Assembly (NCBI RefSeq): GCF_023897065.1
Contig: NZ_JAMHIV010000025.1
Span: 1 to 64,000, forward strand
Origin: Crossiella sp. SN42
GTDB taxonomy: Bacteria > Actinomycetota > Actinomycetes > Mycobacteriales > Pseudonocardiaceae
Reading direction: 5' to 3'
DNA: 64,000 nucleotides
The position numbers and the translations under genes were made by a program. Below are positions 54,968-63,310 of this stretch, in pieces (the stretch's first letter is position 1; every line of letters starts with the position of its first letter). A model generated the notes under the pieces. The model was not told the DNA's origin, did not search any database, and saw nothing but the letters and a program-made list of their open reading frames with translations.

Positions 54968-55726
54968 TCAGTTGACCGAGATCAGCAGTTCGGACAGATT
55001 CTCGACCAAGCTCGCCGGGTCCGCTGGGGCGACCGTGGTGTACTGGCCGATCGCGCGCACCGAGTAGCGGCCCTCCACGTTGTCCACCACCGAAACCACG
55101 TGCTCAGCGCGGTTGCGCTCGCCCCAGTGGTCCCAGCCGGTGGCGCCGAACTGCCCGCCGCGCAACCGCTCCGCGCTCACCGTCTGGGCCAGCGCGCGGG
55201 CCGGTCCCGGCGGCATGCCGCCCAGCTCGAGCTCGTGCGCGAAGGCGTCGTAGGACTTGCCCGCGCGGGCGGCGGCGTACTGGAGCAGGTCGTTGGGCAC
55301 GGTGATCTGGTCGCCGTGGCCGGGCGGGTGCTCGGGCAGCAGCTCGGCGGCGGCCTCCGGCATGGTGGTCGGGCCGATCTCGGAGATGCGCACCTGGTTG
55401 TCCATCACGCTGCCGCAGGCCACGAACTCGCCGCTGCCGGTGACCATGGCGCGCAGCGAGCGCTCCCGGTCCAGGTTGAACCGCAGGTCGATCGCGGTGC
55501 GCGGCCGGGCGAACTGGTGCAGCAGGTCCGTGTACCAGGAGTTGAGCTGGCCTGGCCAGCCAAGGCCCTTGTCCGCCAGCCCGATCCAGGCGGTCCGGCG
55601 GATCTGCTCGGCCTCCTCCTCGGTGGCCGGGTCCGGTACGACGTCGAGCACCAGCGGCCGGGCCCCCGGCGCGAGGTCCTCCCAGCTCACGAAAAACTCC
55701 ATGGGCGTGAGCACGACCGCCGACAT
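54968..55726 (-). CDS. EspG-family ESX-associated protein (orphan)
   Basis: A 252-residue cytoplasmic protein of the EspG family. The opening VVLTPMEFFVSWEDLAPGARPLVLDVVP, the ERSLRAMVTGSGEFVACGSVMDNQVRISEI block and the FGATGWDHWGERNRAEHVVSVVDNVEGRY end are typical. EspG chaperones bind PE/PPE-type or WXG100-linked substrates of type VII secretion. No ESX core genes, PE/PPE or WXG100 genes are nearby. ATG 55726 with GGAAGG is preferred; the frame extends 24 codons upstream. Confidence 0.87.
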   Translation of the reverse strand: MSAVVLTPMEFFVSWEDLAPGARPLVLDVVPDPATEEEAEQIRRTAWIGLADKGLGWPGQLNSWYTDLLHQFARPRTAIDLRFNLDRERSLRAMVTGSGEFVACGSVMDNQVRISEIGPTTMPEAAAELLPEHPPGHGDQITVPNDLLQYAAARAGKSYDAFAHELELGGMPPGPARALAQTVSAERLRGGQFGATGWDHWGERNRAEHVVSVVDNVEGRYSVRAIGQYTTVAPADPASLVENLSELLISVN

Positions 55727-55804
55727 GGCCTTCCTTCCCTGTGTCGCACCAGGTTCAGGCCGCCAACGGTACCCCCGATCGGGCGGCGTCGGCCGCACAA
55801 CGCG

Positions 55805-57790
55805 CTAATCCGCGCCAGCGCGGTTGCGGAACCTTCGAAGTCCGAGCACCACGCCGAGCACCAGCAACCCGCCGCCGAGGGTGACCGCCACCGCCACCGG
55901 GTGCCCGCCGGTCTTCAGCTCGGCGGTCAGCCCCGGCCGGCCACCGGCCTCGGTGCTGTCCTGGCTGGGCGCGACCAGGCCGCCGACCTCGTAGCGCAGG
56001 CTGGCCTCGGCCGAGTCCACCCTGGTCACGGTCTGCCGCGCGGTGATCGAGCGGGCGCCCGGCTTGAGATCGGTGCTGGGCCGCAGCCGCCACTGGCCGT
56101 CCGCGCCGACCGTGGTCGAGCCGACCGGCACGCCGTCCACCGACACGGTCACCAGCGCCTTGGGCTTGCCCAGGCCGCCGATCTGCGGCCGGGGCAGGTC
56201 GGCGCGCTCGCCCGGCGCGGGCGCGGTGATCACCGGCGGGGCGGGCATCACGGTGAAGTTGCCGGTCGCCTCCGGGGACTCCTGCCCGCTGACGCGCTGC
56301 CTCAGCACCAGCTGGTGGCCGCCCAGGCACAGCTTCTCCGGCAGGGCGAGCCGCCAGCGGCCCTCGCGGTCCGCGGTGACCAGCTGCGGGGGCTTGGTGT
56401 CCAGCCGCACGCTCACCTCGGCGCCGGGCCGGGCGGTGCCGTGCACCTCGGGCTCGGTGTCGGTGCCCCGGCTGCCGTCCAGCGGGCCGAGCAGCGCGGG
56501 CGCGCGCAGGCGCGGCTCGTCCGGGTCCAGGTAGGCGGCCAGCCGGTCGCCGTTGGCATCGCGCGGGCTGCCGCGGCCGGGGGCCAGCTCGTCCACGTCG
56601 CGCACCCCGTCGGCGTCCGCGTCGCCCTCGGTGGTCAGCAGCCGCAGCTCGCCGCCGAAGCTGGGCAGCACGTCGGAGGTCAGCGACTCGCCGAGGGCCA
56701 GTGAGGTCAGGCCGCCAGGTCCGGGCACCGGGCGGCAGCGACCGGCCGCCGAGCCCAGGTGCGCGGCCGAGGTCCAGCCCAGCGCCGCGCCACCGGCCAG
56801 CAGCGCGCCGCCGCCGTCCACGCACAGCCCGTGCACCTCGAACCCGCGCAGCGCCATCGCGCCGGTCTCGCCGAGCCGCCACACCGAGCGGGGCGCGAAC
56901 ACGGTGCCGCAGGAGTAGCCGCCGCGACCGGCCGCGCACACCTGGGCGCCGGGGATCACCGCGCTGAGCGACTCCACCCGCAGCGCGCCACCGGGTCCGG
57001 CCACCTCGGGCACCGGGGCCGTGTGCGGGTCGGCGGCCCGGATCGAGGCCAGGTCGTCGCCGGGTCCGTCGCCGTCCAGCGAGGCCAGGGTGAACCGGTC
57101 CGCCGAGCCGAGCGGCGCGCAGTGCGCGGGGCCGAGGGAGACCACCCGGCCCGCCCGGTCCAGCGCGTTGAGCCCATAGCCGCAGCCCTGCGCGCGCACC
57201 GCGGGCGGCTGCGGCGGGAGGTCGGTGTGCTCGGCCCGCACGGTCACCGCGGTCCTGGGCAGCGCGGCGGCCAGCTTGCGCCCGGCGGGGGAGTCGGCCA
57301 GCAGCAGCCGCAGGGTGCCCGCACGCACGTCGGGGGTGATGCCGAAGACCGCGGCCCGCTCGGCCGGTGGCAGCCCGGCCGACCAGCGGGCCAGCGCGTC
57401 CACCGCCTGGTCCATGGCCTCCGCGCTGCCCGGCCGCACCTGCGCGCTCGCGCCGGTGATCCTTACCCGGTCCGCGGCCGCCTCGTCGGTCACCGCGACC
57501 CGCAGCCGCCGGTGGCCCGGCTCGAACCAGGCGCCGCCGAAGGAGGAGCCCAGCTCACCGCGCAGCCGCTCGGCGTTGGCCGCGGCCTGCCGGGCCGCGC
57601 GGCCGTTGGCCAGGTAGGTCACCGGCTCCAGGCCGAGGTCCCGGCGCAGCGCGTCCTTCAGGCCCTGCGGCAGCGCCTCGGCGTGCGCGGCGAGTAATGC
57701 CTGCTCACCGGGTTGCTGCGCGGCCCAAGCGGGCGCCCCACCCAGCACGAGCAGGCAGGCGGCACCAGCCAACCCGAGCGCCCTGCGCAT
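55805..57790 (-). CDS. Secreted trypsin-fold protein, probable inactive protease paralogue
   Basis: A 661-residue exported protein sharing its whole architecture with the next gene: signal peptide, alpha-lytic-type pro-domain (LRRDLGLEPVTYLANGR...FGGAWFEPGHRRLRVAVTDEA), S1 protease domain, Asp-rich linker, two Ig-like domains, and a C-terminal hydrophobic segment. The catalytic His is present (GPAHCAPL, His223) but the GDSGG motif reads VDGGGAL (324-330), with Gly326 where Ser should be. The sortase motif is also degraded (ELKTGG). ATG 57790 has GAAGG upstream. Proteolysis is unlikely. Confidence 0.82.
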   Translation of the reverse strand: MRRALGLAGAACLLVLGGAPAWAAQQPGEQALLAAHAEALPQGLKDALRRDLGLEPVTYLANGRAARQAAANAERLRGELGSSFGGAWFEPGHRRLRVAVTDEAAADRVRITGASAQVRPGSAEAMDQAVDALARWSAGLPPAERAAVFGITPDVRAGTLRLLLADSPAGRKLAAALPRTAVTVRAEHTDLPPQPPAVRAQGCGYGLNALDRAGRVVSLGPAHCAPLGSADRFTLASLDGDGPGDDLASIRAADPHTAPVPEVAGPGGALRVESLSAVIPGAQVCAAGRGGYSCGTVFAPRSVWRLGETGAMALRGFEVHGLCVDGGGALLAGGAALGWTSAAHLGSAAGRCRPVPGPGGLTSLALGESLTSDVLPSFGGELRLLTTEGDADADGVRDVDELAPGRGSPRDANGDRLAAYLDPDEPRLRAPALLGPLDGSRGTDTEPEVHGTARPGAEVSVRLDTKPPQLVTADREGRWRLALPEKLCLGGHQLVLRQRVSGQESPEATGNFTVMPAPPVITAPAPGERADLPRPQIGGLGKPKALVTVSVDGVPVGSTTVGADGQWRLRPSTDLKPGARSITARQTVTRVDSAEASLRYEVGGLVAPSQDSTEAGGRPGLTAELKTGGHPVAVAVTLGGGLLVLGVVLGLRRFRNRAGAD

Positions 57791-57919
57791 CCCGCACCTT
57801 CTTCGCCACCACACGAACCCGCCCGCGACAACGGGACGTGGCCAAACGCTAGCCGCCCGAAGGGGCAGTTCCGCCGGTCGCTGCCGGGTTCGTTATGAAG
57901 GTCGCGGTACGGCAAAGAA

Positions 57920-57951
57920 ACGGGCGGCCGTCCCGTAGGACGACCGCCCGT
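57920..57951 (-). terminator. Intrinsic terminator of the active protease gene
   Basis: Arms ACGGGCGGCCGTCC (57920-57933) and GGACGACCGCCCGT (57938-57951) with one G-T mispair are followed on the minus strand by TTTCTTT. It lies 24 bp past the stop of the gene ending at 57976. Confidence 0.8.
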
Positions 57952-57975
57952 TCTGGTGCTGTGTGACTAGTTGGC

Positions 57976-60078
57976 TCAGGACTCCGCGCCGGCCTTGCGG
58001 CGGCGGAAGAACACCAGCAGCGCGACGCCACCGGCCACGGCCACGCCGCCGCCGATCAGCATCGGCAGCACGTTGTCCACACCGGTCTTGGCCAGGCCGC
58101 CGTTGCCGCCGCCGTTACCGGCCGGGCTGGTGGTCGGCGGGACCGCCGCGCCACCCTTGGTCAGCTCGTAGGCCACGGTGTCCGCGTCGGAGTCCACCTT
58201 GTCGATGGTCTGCTTGGCGGAGATGGTGTGCTTGCCCTTGGCCAGGTCGGCGGCCGGGGTGACGCTCCACTTGCTGTCGGCGCCCACGGTGGCCTCGCCC
58301 AGCTTCACGTCGCCGGCGGTCACCGTGACGACAGCCCCGGCGGTGCCGGTGCCCGCGACGGTCGGCCGCGCGTTCTCGCTCTTGGCGCCTTCCTTCGGCT
58401 CGGTGATGACCGGGGCCGAGGGGACGACGGTGAAGGTGGACTTCACCTCGCGGGAGGTCAGGTCGCCCGCCTTCTGCTTCAGGGTGATCTCGTGACCGCC
58501 GTAGGCCAGGTCGGTGGTGATGGCCTCGGTCCACTTGCCGCTCGCGTCGGCCTTCAGCTCCTTGGTCTGACCCTTGTAGGTCAGCGACACGGTGGCGTTG
58601 GGCTTGGCGGTGCCGGTCAGCACCGGCTTGCGCTCGGTGATCCGGGACTTGTCGGCCGGGCTGGTCAGCTTCGGCGCGGACAGGTTCGGCTCGTCGGCGT
58701 CGCGGTAGGCGGCGACCCCGTTGTTGTTGGTGTCCTTGATCTTGGTGATGTCGGCGTTGAGCTCGTTGATGTCGAGCACGCCGTCCTCGTCCTCGTCACC
58801 GTTGGCGGTCAGCACGGTCAGCTGCGCGTCACCCTTGTAGTCGGGCAGGATGTCGCGCTGCACCAGCTCGGCGTAGGAGCGGTCCTTCGGCTGGCCCGCG
58901 GTGGGGCACTTGTCGCCGGGGTTGGCCGCGCCACCGGAGGTGATGCCCAGTGCCTTGGAGCCCAGGACCACGGCGCCGCCGGAGTCGCCGGGGATGCTGC
59001 ACGCGTCGTGCTGGAACAGCGAGAGCAGGTGCCCGCCGATCTTGACCGACACGTCGGTGTTGACCACGTTGCCGCACTGCCAGCCGGTGGTGCGACCGGA
59101 CTTGCAGATCTCCTGACCCTGGATCGGGTCGGTCAGGCCGTCCAGCTTCAGGCCGCCGCCGTTGTAGCGGTTGACCTCCGGCAGCAGCTTCTGCGCGCCG
59201 TTGGTCACCTTGATGGTGGCCGAGTCGTCGCCGTTGGCGTCGTTGTCGAAGCGCACGTTCTCGCCGAGGCCGATGGCCTCGCCGACCGGGTTGCCCGCGC
59301 CCTTGATCTCGACGTTGACCTTGCGGCCGTCGAAGCCGTCGAAGCAGTGCCCGGCGGTGATGATCTGGCCGCGGCCCAGCTTGTCAACGGCGTTGAAGCC
59401 GAGGGAGCACAGCCGCAGGCTGGAGCCCGTGCCGGAGACGGTGTAGCCGTCGCCGCCGCGGATGTCCTTCTCCGGCTGGAGTTCCTCTTCCTTGTGCCCG
59501 ACCTCGACCTGGACGTTCACCTTGGGCAGCTCGGCAGCCAGCGCCTTGCCGGCCTCCGAGGTGGACAGGGTGACGCCCAGCTTGCCGTCCTTGGTGTCCA
59601 CCGCGACGGCCTGGAACGCGTTGCGCTTGTCGCCGGTCAGCGACTTCGCCCACTTGCTGATGGTGTCCGCGGCGCGGTCGAGCGCGGCAGCGGAGACCGC
59701 GCGCTGGTGCACCTCGCCACCGGCGGCCCGCACCTTGGCGGCCACCGCGGCGTCAGTCACCGCGACGTGCAGCTTCTTGCTGTTCTTGTCGAACCACGCG
59801 CCGCCGAACTTCTCGCCCAGCTCCTTGCGCAGCTTGCTACCCGCCAGCGCGGCCTTGTCCGCGGCCCGTGCAGTGGCCACGTACTCCTTGGCGTCCTTGC
59901 CCAGGTCCCTGCGGATCGCTTCCTTCAGCTCGGCCGGCATGGACTGCACGACCGCGTCCGCGGTGACCTCGGTCGGCTGCGCGGGCGCGGCGCCGGTGCC
60001 GAGCGCGGTGCCCAGAACCAGGACACCACCCACGGTCATCGCAGCGCCGAACCTCCGGCGCAGGCTTGCCTTACTCAT
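57976..60078 (-). CDS. Cell-wall-anchored S1E-type (streptogrisin/alpha-lytic-like) serine protease
   Basis: A 700-residue exported protease. The signal peptide is about 1-33. An alpha-lytic-type pro-domain (about 48-190; RRDLGKDAKEYVATARA...FGGAWFDKNSKKLHVAVTDAA) guides folding. The catalytic triad is His244 (TAGHC), Asp284/285 (NGDDSATI) and Ser366 (GDSGG). Disulfide cysteines (about 224/245, 325/335, 360/400) are present. An Asp-rich linker, two Ig-like domains and LAKTG followed by a helix and RRRK anchor it to the wall. ATG 60078 has GGAAGGAG upstream. Confidence 0.92.
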   Translation of the reverse strand: MSKASLRRRFGAAMTVGGVLVLGTALGTGAAPAQPTEVTADAVVQSMPAELKEAIRRDLGKDAKEYVATARAADKAALAGSKLRKELGEKFGGAWFDKNSKKLHVAVTDAAVAAKVRAAGGEVHQRAVSAAALDRAADTISKWAKSLTGDKRNAFQAVAVDTKDGKLGVTLSTSEAGKALAAELPKVNVQVEVGHKEEELQPEKDIRGGDGYTVSGTGSSLRLCSLGFNAVDKLGRGQIITAGHCFDGFDGRKVNVEIKGAGNPVGEAIGLGENVRFDNDANGDDSATIKVTNGAQKLLPEVNRYNGGGLKLDGLTDPIQGQEICKSGRTTGWQCGNVVNTDVSVKIGGHLLSLFQHDACSIPGDSGGAVVLGSKALGITSGGAANPGDKCPTAGQPKDRSYAELVQRDILPDYKGDAQLTVLTANGDEDEDGVLDINELNADITKIKDTNNNGVAAYRDADEPNLSAPKLTSPADKSRITERKPVLTGTAKPNATVSLTYKGQTKELKADASGKWTEAITTDLAYGGHEITLKQKAGDLTSREVKSTFTVVPSAPVITEPKEGAKSENARPTVAGTGTAGAVVTVTAGDVKLGEATVGADSKWSVTPAADLAKGKHTISAKQTIDKVDSDADTVAYELTKGGAAVPPTTSPAGNGGGNGGLAKTGVDNVLPMLIGGGVAVAGGVALLVFFRRRKAGAES

Positions 60079-60199
60079 CGAGCTCCTTCCCCAGAACCCA
60101 CCGTGCCCCGATTGGGTTACCTCGGATGGGTGACGCAGGGAAGCTAGCTCTAGTTCCACCCAGTGCGGGATGAGTTTGTGAAAAAAGGTGCGAACTTCG

Positions 60200-62362
60200 T
60201 TACGTGGATTTGACCCGCCAGGCAGGGCCGCCAAAGCCCGCAGCCAGCTCATCCGGCCTGCCGGCCACCCCGAAGTAGTCGCCGCAGGCCAGGTCCGCCT
60301 CGGCCGCGAACCAGAATTCTGCCTGCTCAGCGGTGGTGACGCCATCCACGATCACGCTGACGCCCGCCTGGTGCGCCAGCTTCGGCAGCCGCCGCAGCGC
60401 CTCGGTCACCGGTGAGCCCGGCACCAGCTCCCGCTTGACCAGCTCACGGTTCACCCGGACGAAGTCCACCGCCAGATCGGTCACCGCGGCCAGGTTGGCG
60501 GTGCCCGGCCCGAAGTCCCGCAGCACCGTGCGTACACCCAGGTCGGTGAGCGTGCGCAGGTTGTCCCTTGACTCTCCGTGATCGGCGGCCAGGGTCAGCG
60601 CGGGCAGTTCCAGCAGCAGCCGCTCGGCCGGGAAGCCGGTCTGCTCCAGCACGCCGAGCAGCCTGGTCACCAGGTCCGGATCCGTCGCCTGCTGCGCGGT
60701 CAGGCTCAGCGCCAGCAGCAGCTCGCGGCCCAGCCGCTGCCGCCACCAGGCCACCTGCGCACAGCTCGCGCGCAACAGCCACTCGCCCAGCTGCGGCATC
60801 AGCCCGGTGCGCTCGGCCAGCTCCCGGCACTGCTGATCGGGCAGCGGGCCGAACTCGGCGTGCTCCCAGCACACCAGCGCCTCGACCCCGGCCACGGTGC
60901 CCTCGGCCAGCCGCACCAGCGGCTGGTACCGCGCCTCCACCGAGCCGTTCTCGAACGCGCCGGGCATGGTCGCGGCCAGCGCGTCCCGCCGCCGGTCCAG
61001 CCGCTCGTGCTCGGGGTGGAACAGCTCCCACTGCCCGCCGCCGCCTGCCTTGGCCCGGCGCAGCGCCTGCCGGGCGCCCCGCAGCACGTCCTCCGGCGTG
61101 CGTTCCGGCGAGGGCAGGTGCACCACGCCGACACTGGCCGTGGGCGCGGTGCCATGACCATCCACATAGGACGGTTCGGCCAGCTCGCGCCGGATCGCGT
61201 GCACCAGGCTCACCAGCTCGGGCGTGGACGGCGAGTTCTCCAGCAGCACCGCGAACTCGGCCCCGTCGAAGCGGGCCACCATCGCCTTCTGCCCGGCCAG
61301 CACCGCCTTGAGCCGCTGCGCCGCGACCACCAGCAGCTGCTCGGCCGCGCGCTCGCCGAGGCCGTCCCGGACCGCCGCGTAGCCGTCCAGGTCCAGGTGC
61401 AGCAGCGTCACGCCGTAGCGCCGATCCGCTTGGCGCAGCACGGTTTCCAGCTGGGTGCCGAAGAACTGGCGGTTGGGCAGCCCGGTCAGCACGTCGTGCA
61501 GCGACTGGCGGCTGAGCTCGTTCTGCAGCAGCACCAGCTCGGTGCCGTCCTCGACCACCGTGACGAAGTGGTCCGGCGCCTCGTCCGCGCCGCGCAGCAG
61601 CGAGGCGGTCAGCGAGACCATCGCGTGGTCGCCGTCGCGGCGCAGCAACCGCTGGGACTGCTTGATCCTGGCCAGCCTGCCCTCCCGCAGCGCCGCGTAG
61701 TCCTCGCGCAGCGCGGGCACCCGCTCGGGATCGACCAGCTCGAACAGGTTGCGGTCGGTCAGCTCGTCAGGTGAGTAGCCGAGGATCGCGCCTGCCGAGG
61801 CGTTCACCGTGACCAGCTCGCCGTCCAGGCCGGTGATCAGGATGCCGCTGGCCGAGGAGGTGGCGACCTCATCGAACCTGGCCTCCGCGGCCCGCAGGTT
61901 CCACTTGGCGTCGCGGACCGCCTTGAGCAGCGAACGCTGCATGCTCTCCTGCTGCGCCAGGGTGGCCTGCTGGGCCGCGCCGACGAAGCCGACGGCCAGC
62001 GCGCCGAGGGCCTGGACCACGCGTTCGGCAGGCGCGCCGCCCTCGGCGAACTCGGGCAGCGCCAGCAGCCCGGGGCCAAGGACGTCCATGGTGGTCGCCA
62101 GCGCCCGGTCGTCGGCGCAGTTCAGCTCCACCAGCCGGGCGCCCGCCGCGGCCGCGGGTCCGGTGTCCGCCGGGTCGCTGTGCACCGCCGCGCACATCCG
62201 GTCCAGCAGCCCGATCAGCTCAGCCTCGAAGTCGGCGTGCACCAGCGGCACGTAGTTGGCCTCGGCCAGCACGTAGGCCCACTTGCGCGCGAGCGTGCGG
62301 CGCTTGCGGCGCCAGTCCTCCGGCGGCGGGAGCGGCTCTGCCTGAAGACTGAGATCCGGCAT
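60200..62362 (-). CDS. PAS-GGDEF-EAL protein with degenerate catalytic motifs
   Basis: A 720-residue cytoplasmic protein. A helical N-terminal region (1-160), a PAS domain (about 165-285), a GGDEF-like domain (285-450) and an EAL-like domain (475-705) follow in order. The GGDEF signature reads RFDGAEF (364-370). EAL itself is present (494-496), but the metal-site Asn is Ser553, DDFG is RDFG (615-618), the Lys of LKID is Arg636, and AEGVE reads VDGVT. Neither synthesis nor hydrolysis of c-di-GMP seems likely; a receptor or scaffold role is possible. It starts 4 bp after the DUF574 gene. Confidence 0.88.
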   Translation of the reverse strand: MPDLSLQAEPLPPPEDWRRKRRTLARKWAYVLAEANYVPLVHADFEAELIGLLDRMCAAVHSDPADTGPAAAAGARLVELNCADDRALATTMDVLGPGLLALPEFAEGGAPAERVVQALGALAVGFVGAAQQATLAQQESMQRSLLKAVRDAKWNLRAAEARFDEVATSSASGILITGLDGELVTVNASAGAILGYSPDELTDRNLFELVDPERVPALREDYAALREGRLARIKQSQRLLRRDGDHAMVSLTASLLRGADEAPDHFVTVVEDGTELVLLQNELSRQSLHDVLTGLPNRQFFGTQLETVLRQADRRYGVTLLHLDLDGYAAVRDGLGERAAEQLLVVAAQRLKAVLAGQKAMVARFDGAEFAVLLENSPSTPELVSLVHAIRRELAEPSYVDGHGTAPTASVGVVHLPSPERTPEDVLRGARQALRRAKAGGGGQWELFHPEHERLDRRRDALAATMPGAFENGSVEARYQPLVRLAEGTVAGVEALVCWEHAEFGPLPDQQCRELAERTGLMPQLGEWLLRASCAQVAWWRQRLGRELLLALSLTAQQATDPDLVTRLLGVLEQTGFPAERLLLELPALTLAADHGESRDNLRTLTDLGVRTVLRDFGPGTANLAAVTDLAVDFVRVNRELVKRELVPGSPVTEALRRLPKLAHQAGVSVIVDGVTTAEQAEFWFAAEADLACGDYFGVAGRPDELAAGFGGPAWRVKST

Positions 62363-62366
62363 CGGT

Positions 62367-63182
62367 TCAGCTCTTCCTGGCGACGCCGACGTAGAGATAG
62401 GCGTTGCTCGACGGGTCGGCGACGTCCCCCGGCCCCTCGGCCCGCCAGTTCGCGCAGCCGACCAGTCCCGGCTCGACCAGCTCGAAGTCACCGAACATGG
62501 CCAGGATCTGCTCGTAGGAGCGCGGCGTGACCTGGTCCGCGCTGCGCGAGGAGCGGATGGCGTCGCCGAGGTCCTCCAGGTCCTGCTTCTGCTCGTCGTG
62601 GGTGGCGTGGCTCAGCGCCAGGTAGCTGCCGGGCGCGAGCAGGTCGCGGTAGCCGCCCACCAGCTCGGCGGGCGCGGAGTCCTCGGGCAGCCAGTGCAGC
62701 ATCAGCATGAACAGCAGGCCCACCGGCTGCTCGAAGTCGATCAGCTGCCGGACCGCGGTGCTGCCCACGATCGAGTCCAGGTCGCGCATGTCCGCGTGCA
62801 CCACGCCGGTGCCGGGCACGGTCTCCAGCATCAGCTCGCTGTGCGCGACCGCCACCGGGTCGCGGTCCACGTAGACCACCCGGCAGGCCGGGTCGACCTG
62901 CTGCGCGATCTCGTGCACGTTGCCCACGGTCGGGATGCCGGAGCCGATGTCCAGGAACTGCCGCACGCCCTGGGCCATCAGGTAGCGGACCACCCTGGCC
63001 ATGAAGGCGCGGTTGAGCCGGGCGACCCGGCGCAGGCTGGGCGCGATGCGCTTGAGGGTCTCGGCGGTGTCGCGGTCCACCGCGAAGTTGTGGCTGCCAC
63101 CGAGCACGTAGTCATAGACCCTGGCCATGCTCGGCGTCGTTATGTCGACGCCGGCCGGGACCCAGTCCTGCGTCCGCGTCAC
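62367..63182 (-). CDS. SAM-dependent methyltransferase, DUF574 family
   Basis: A 271-residue methyltransferase of the actinobacterial DUF574 group. The opening VPAGVDITTPSMARVYDYVLGGSHNFAVDRDTAE, the ARLNRAFMARVVRYLMAQGVRQFLDIGSGIPTVGNVHEIAQ SAM-binding block and VVYVDRDPVAVAHSE are characteristic. The start is GTG 63182, at the family N-terminus; the frame extends 59 codons upstream. It is coupled to the GGDEF-EAL gene with a 4-bp gap, so both are made together. Its substrate is unknown; the family is abundant in actinomycetes. Confidence 0.88.
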   Translation of the reverse strand: MTRTQDWVPAGVDITTPSMARVYDYVLGGSHNFAVDRDTAETLKRIAPSLRRVARLNRAFMARVVRYLMAQGVRQFLDIGSGIPTVGNVHEIAQQVDPACRVVYVDRDPVAVAHSELMLETVPGTGVVHADMRDLDSIVGSTAVRQLIDFEQPVGLLFMLMLHWLPEDSAPAELVGGYRDLLAPGSYLALSHATHDEQKQDLEDLGDAIRSSRSADQVTPRSYEQILAMFGDFELVEPGLVGCANWRAEGPGDVADPSSNAYLYVGVARKS

Positions 63183-63310
63183 GGAAACACACCTCGATTC
63201 GTAGCGGCGCACAGCATAGCCAGATTTCCACCCACTCGGTTGGGTACTGTTGCCTGCGGCCGAATGGGCCCTAGTGTGGCCACCTCCCATTACCGGCGCA
63301 AGGAGTGCGA
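63183..63310. promoter_or_regulatory. Divergent promoter region
   Basis: The 128 bp separate the DUF574 methyltransferase (minus) and P450 (plus) genes. TACTGT at about 63245 and TAGTGT near 63272 fit the TAnnnT -10 pattern for the plus direction. No operator dyad was seen. Confidence 0.3.
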
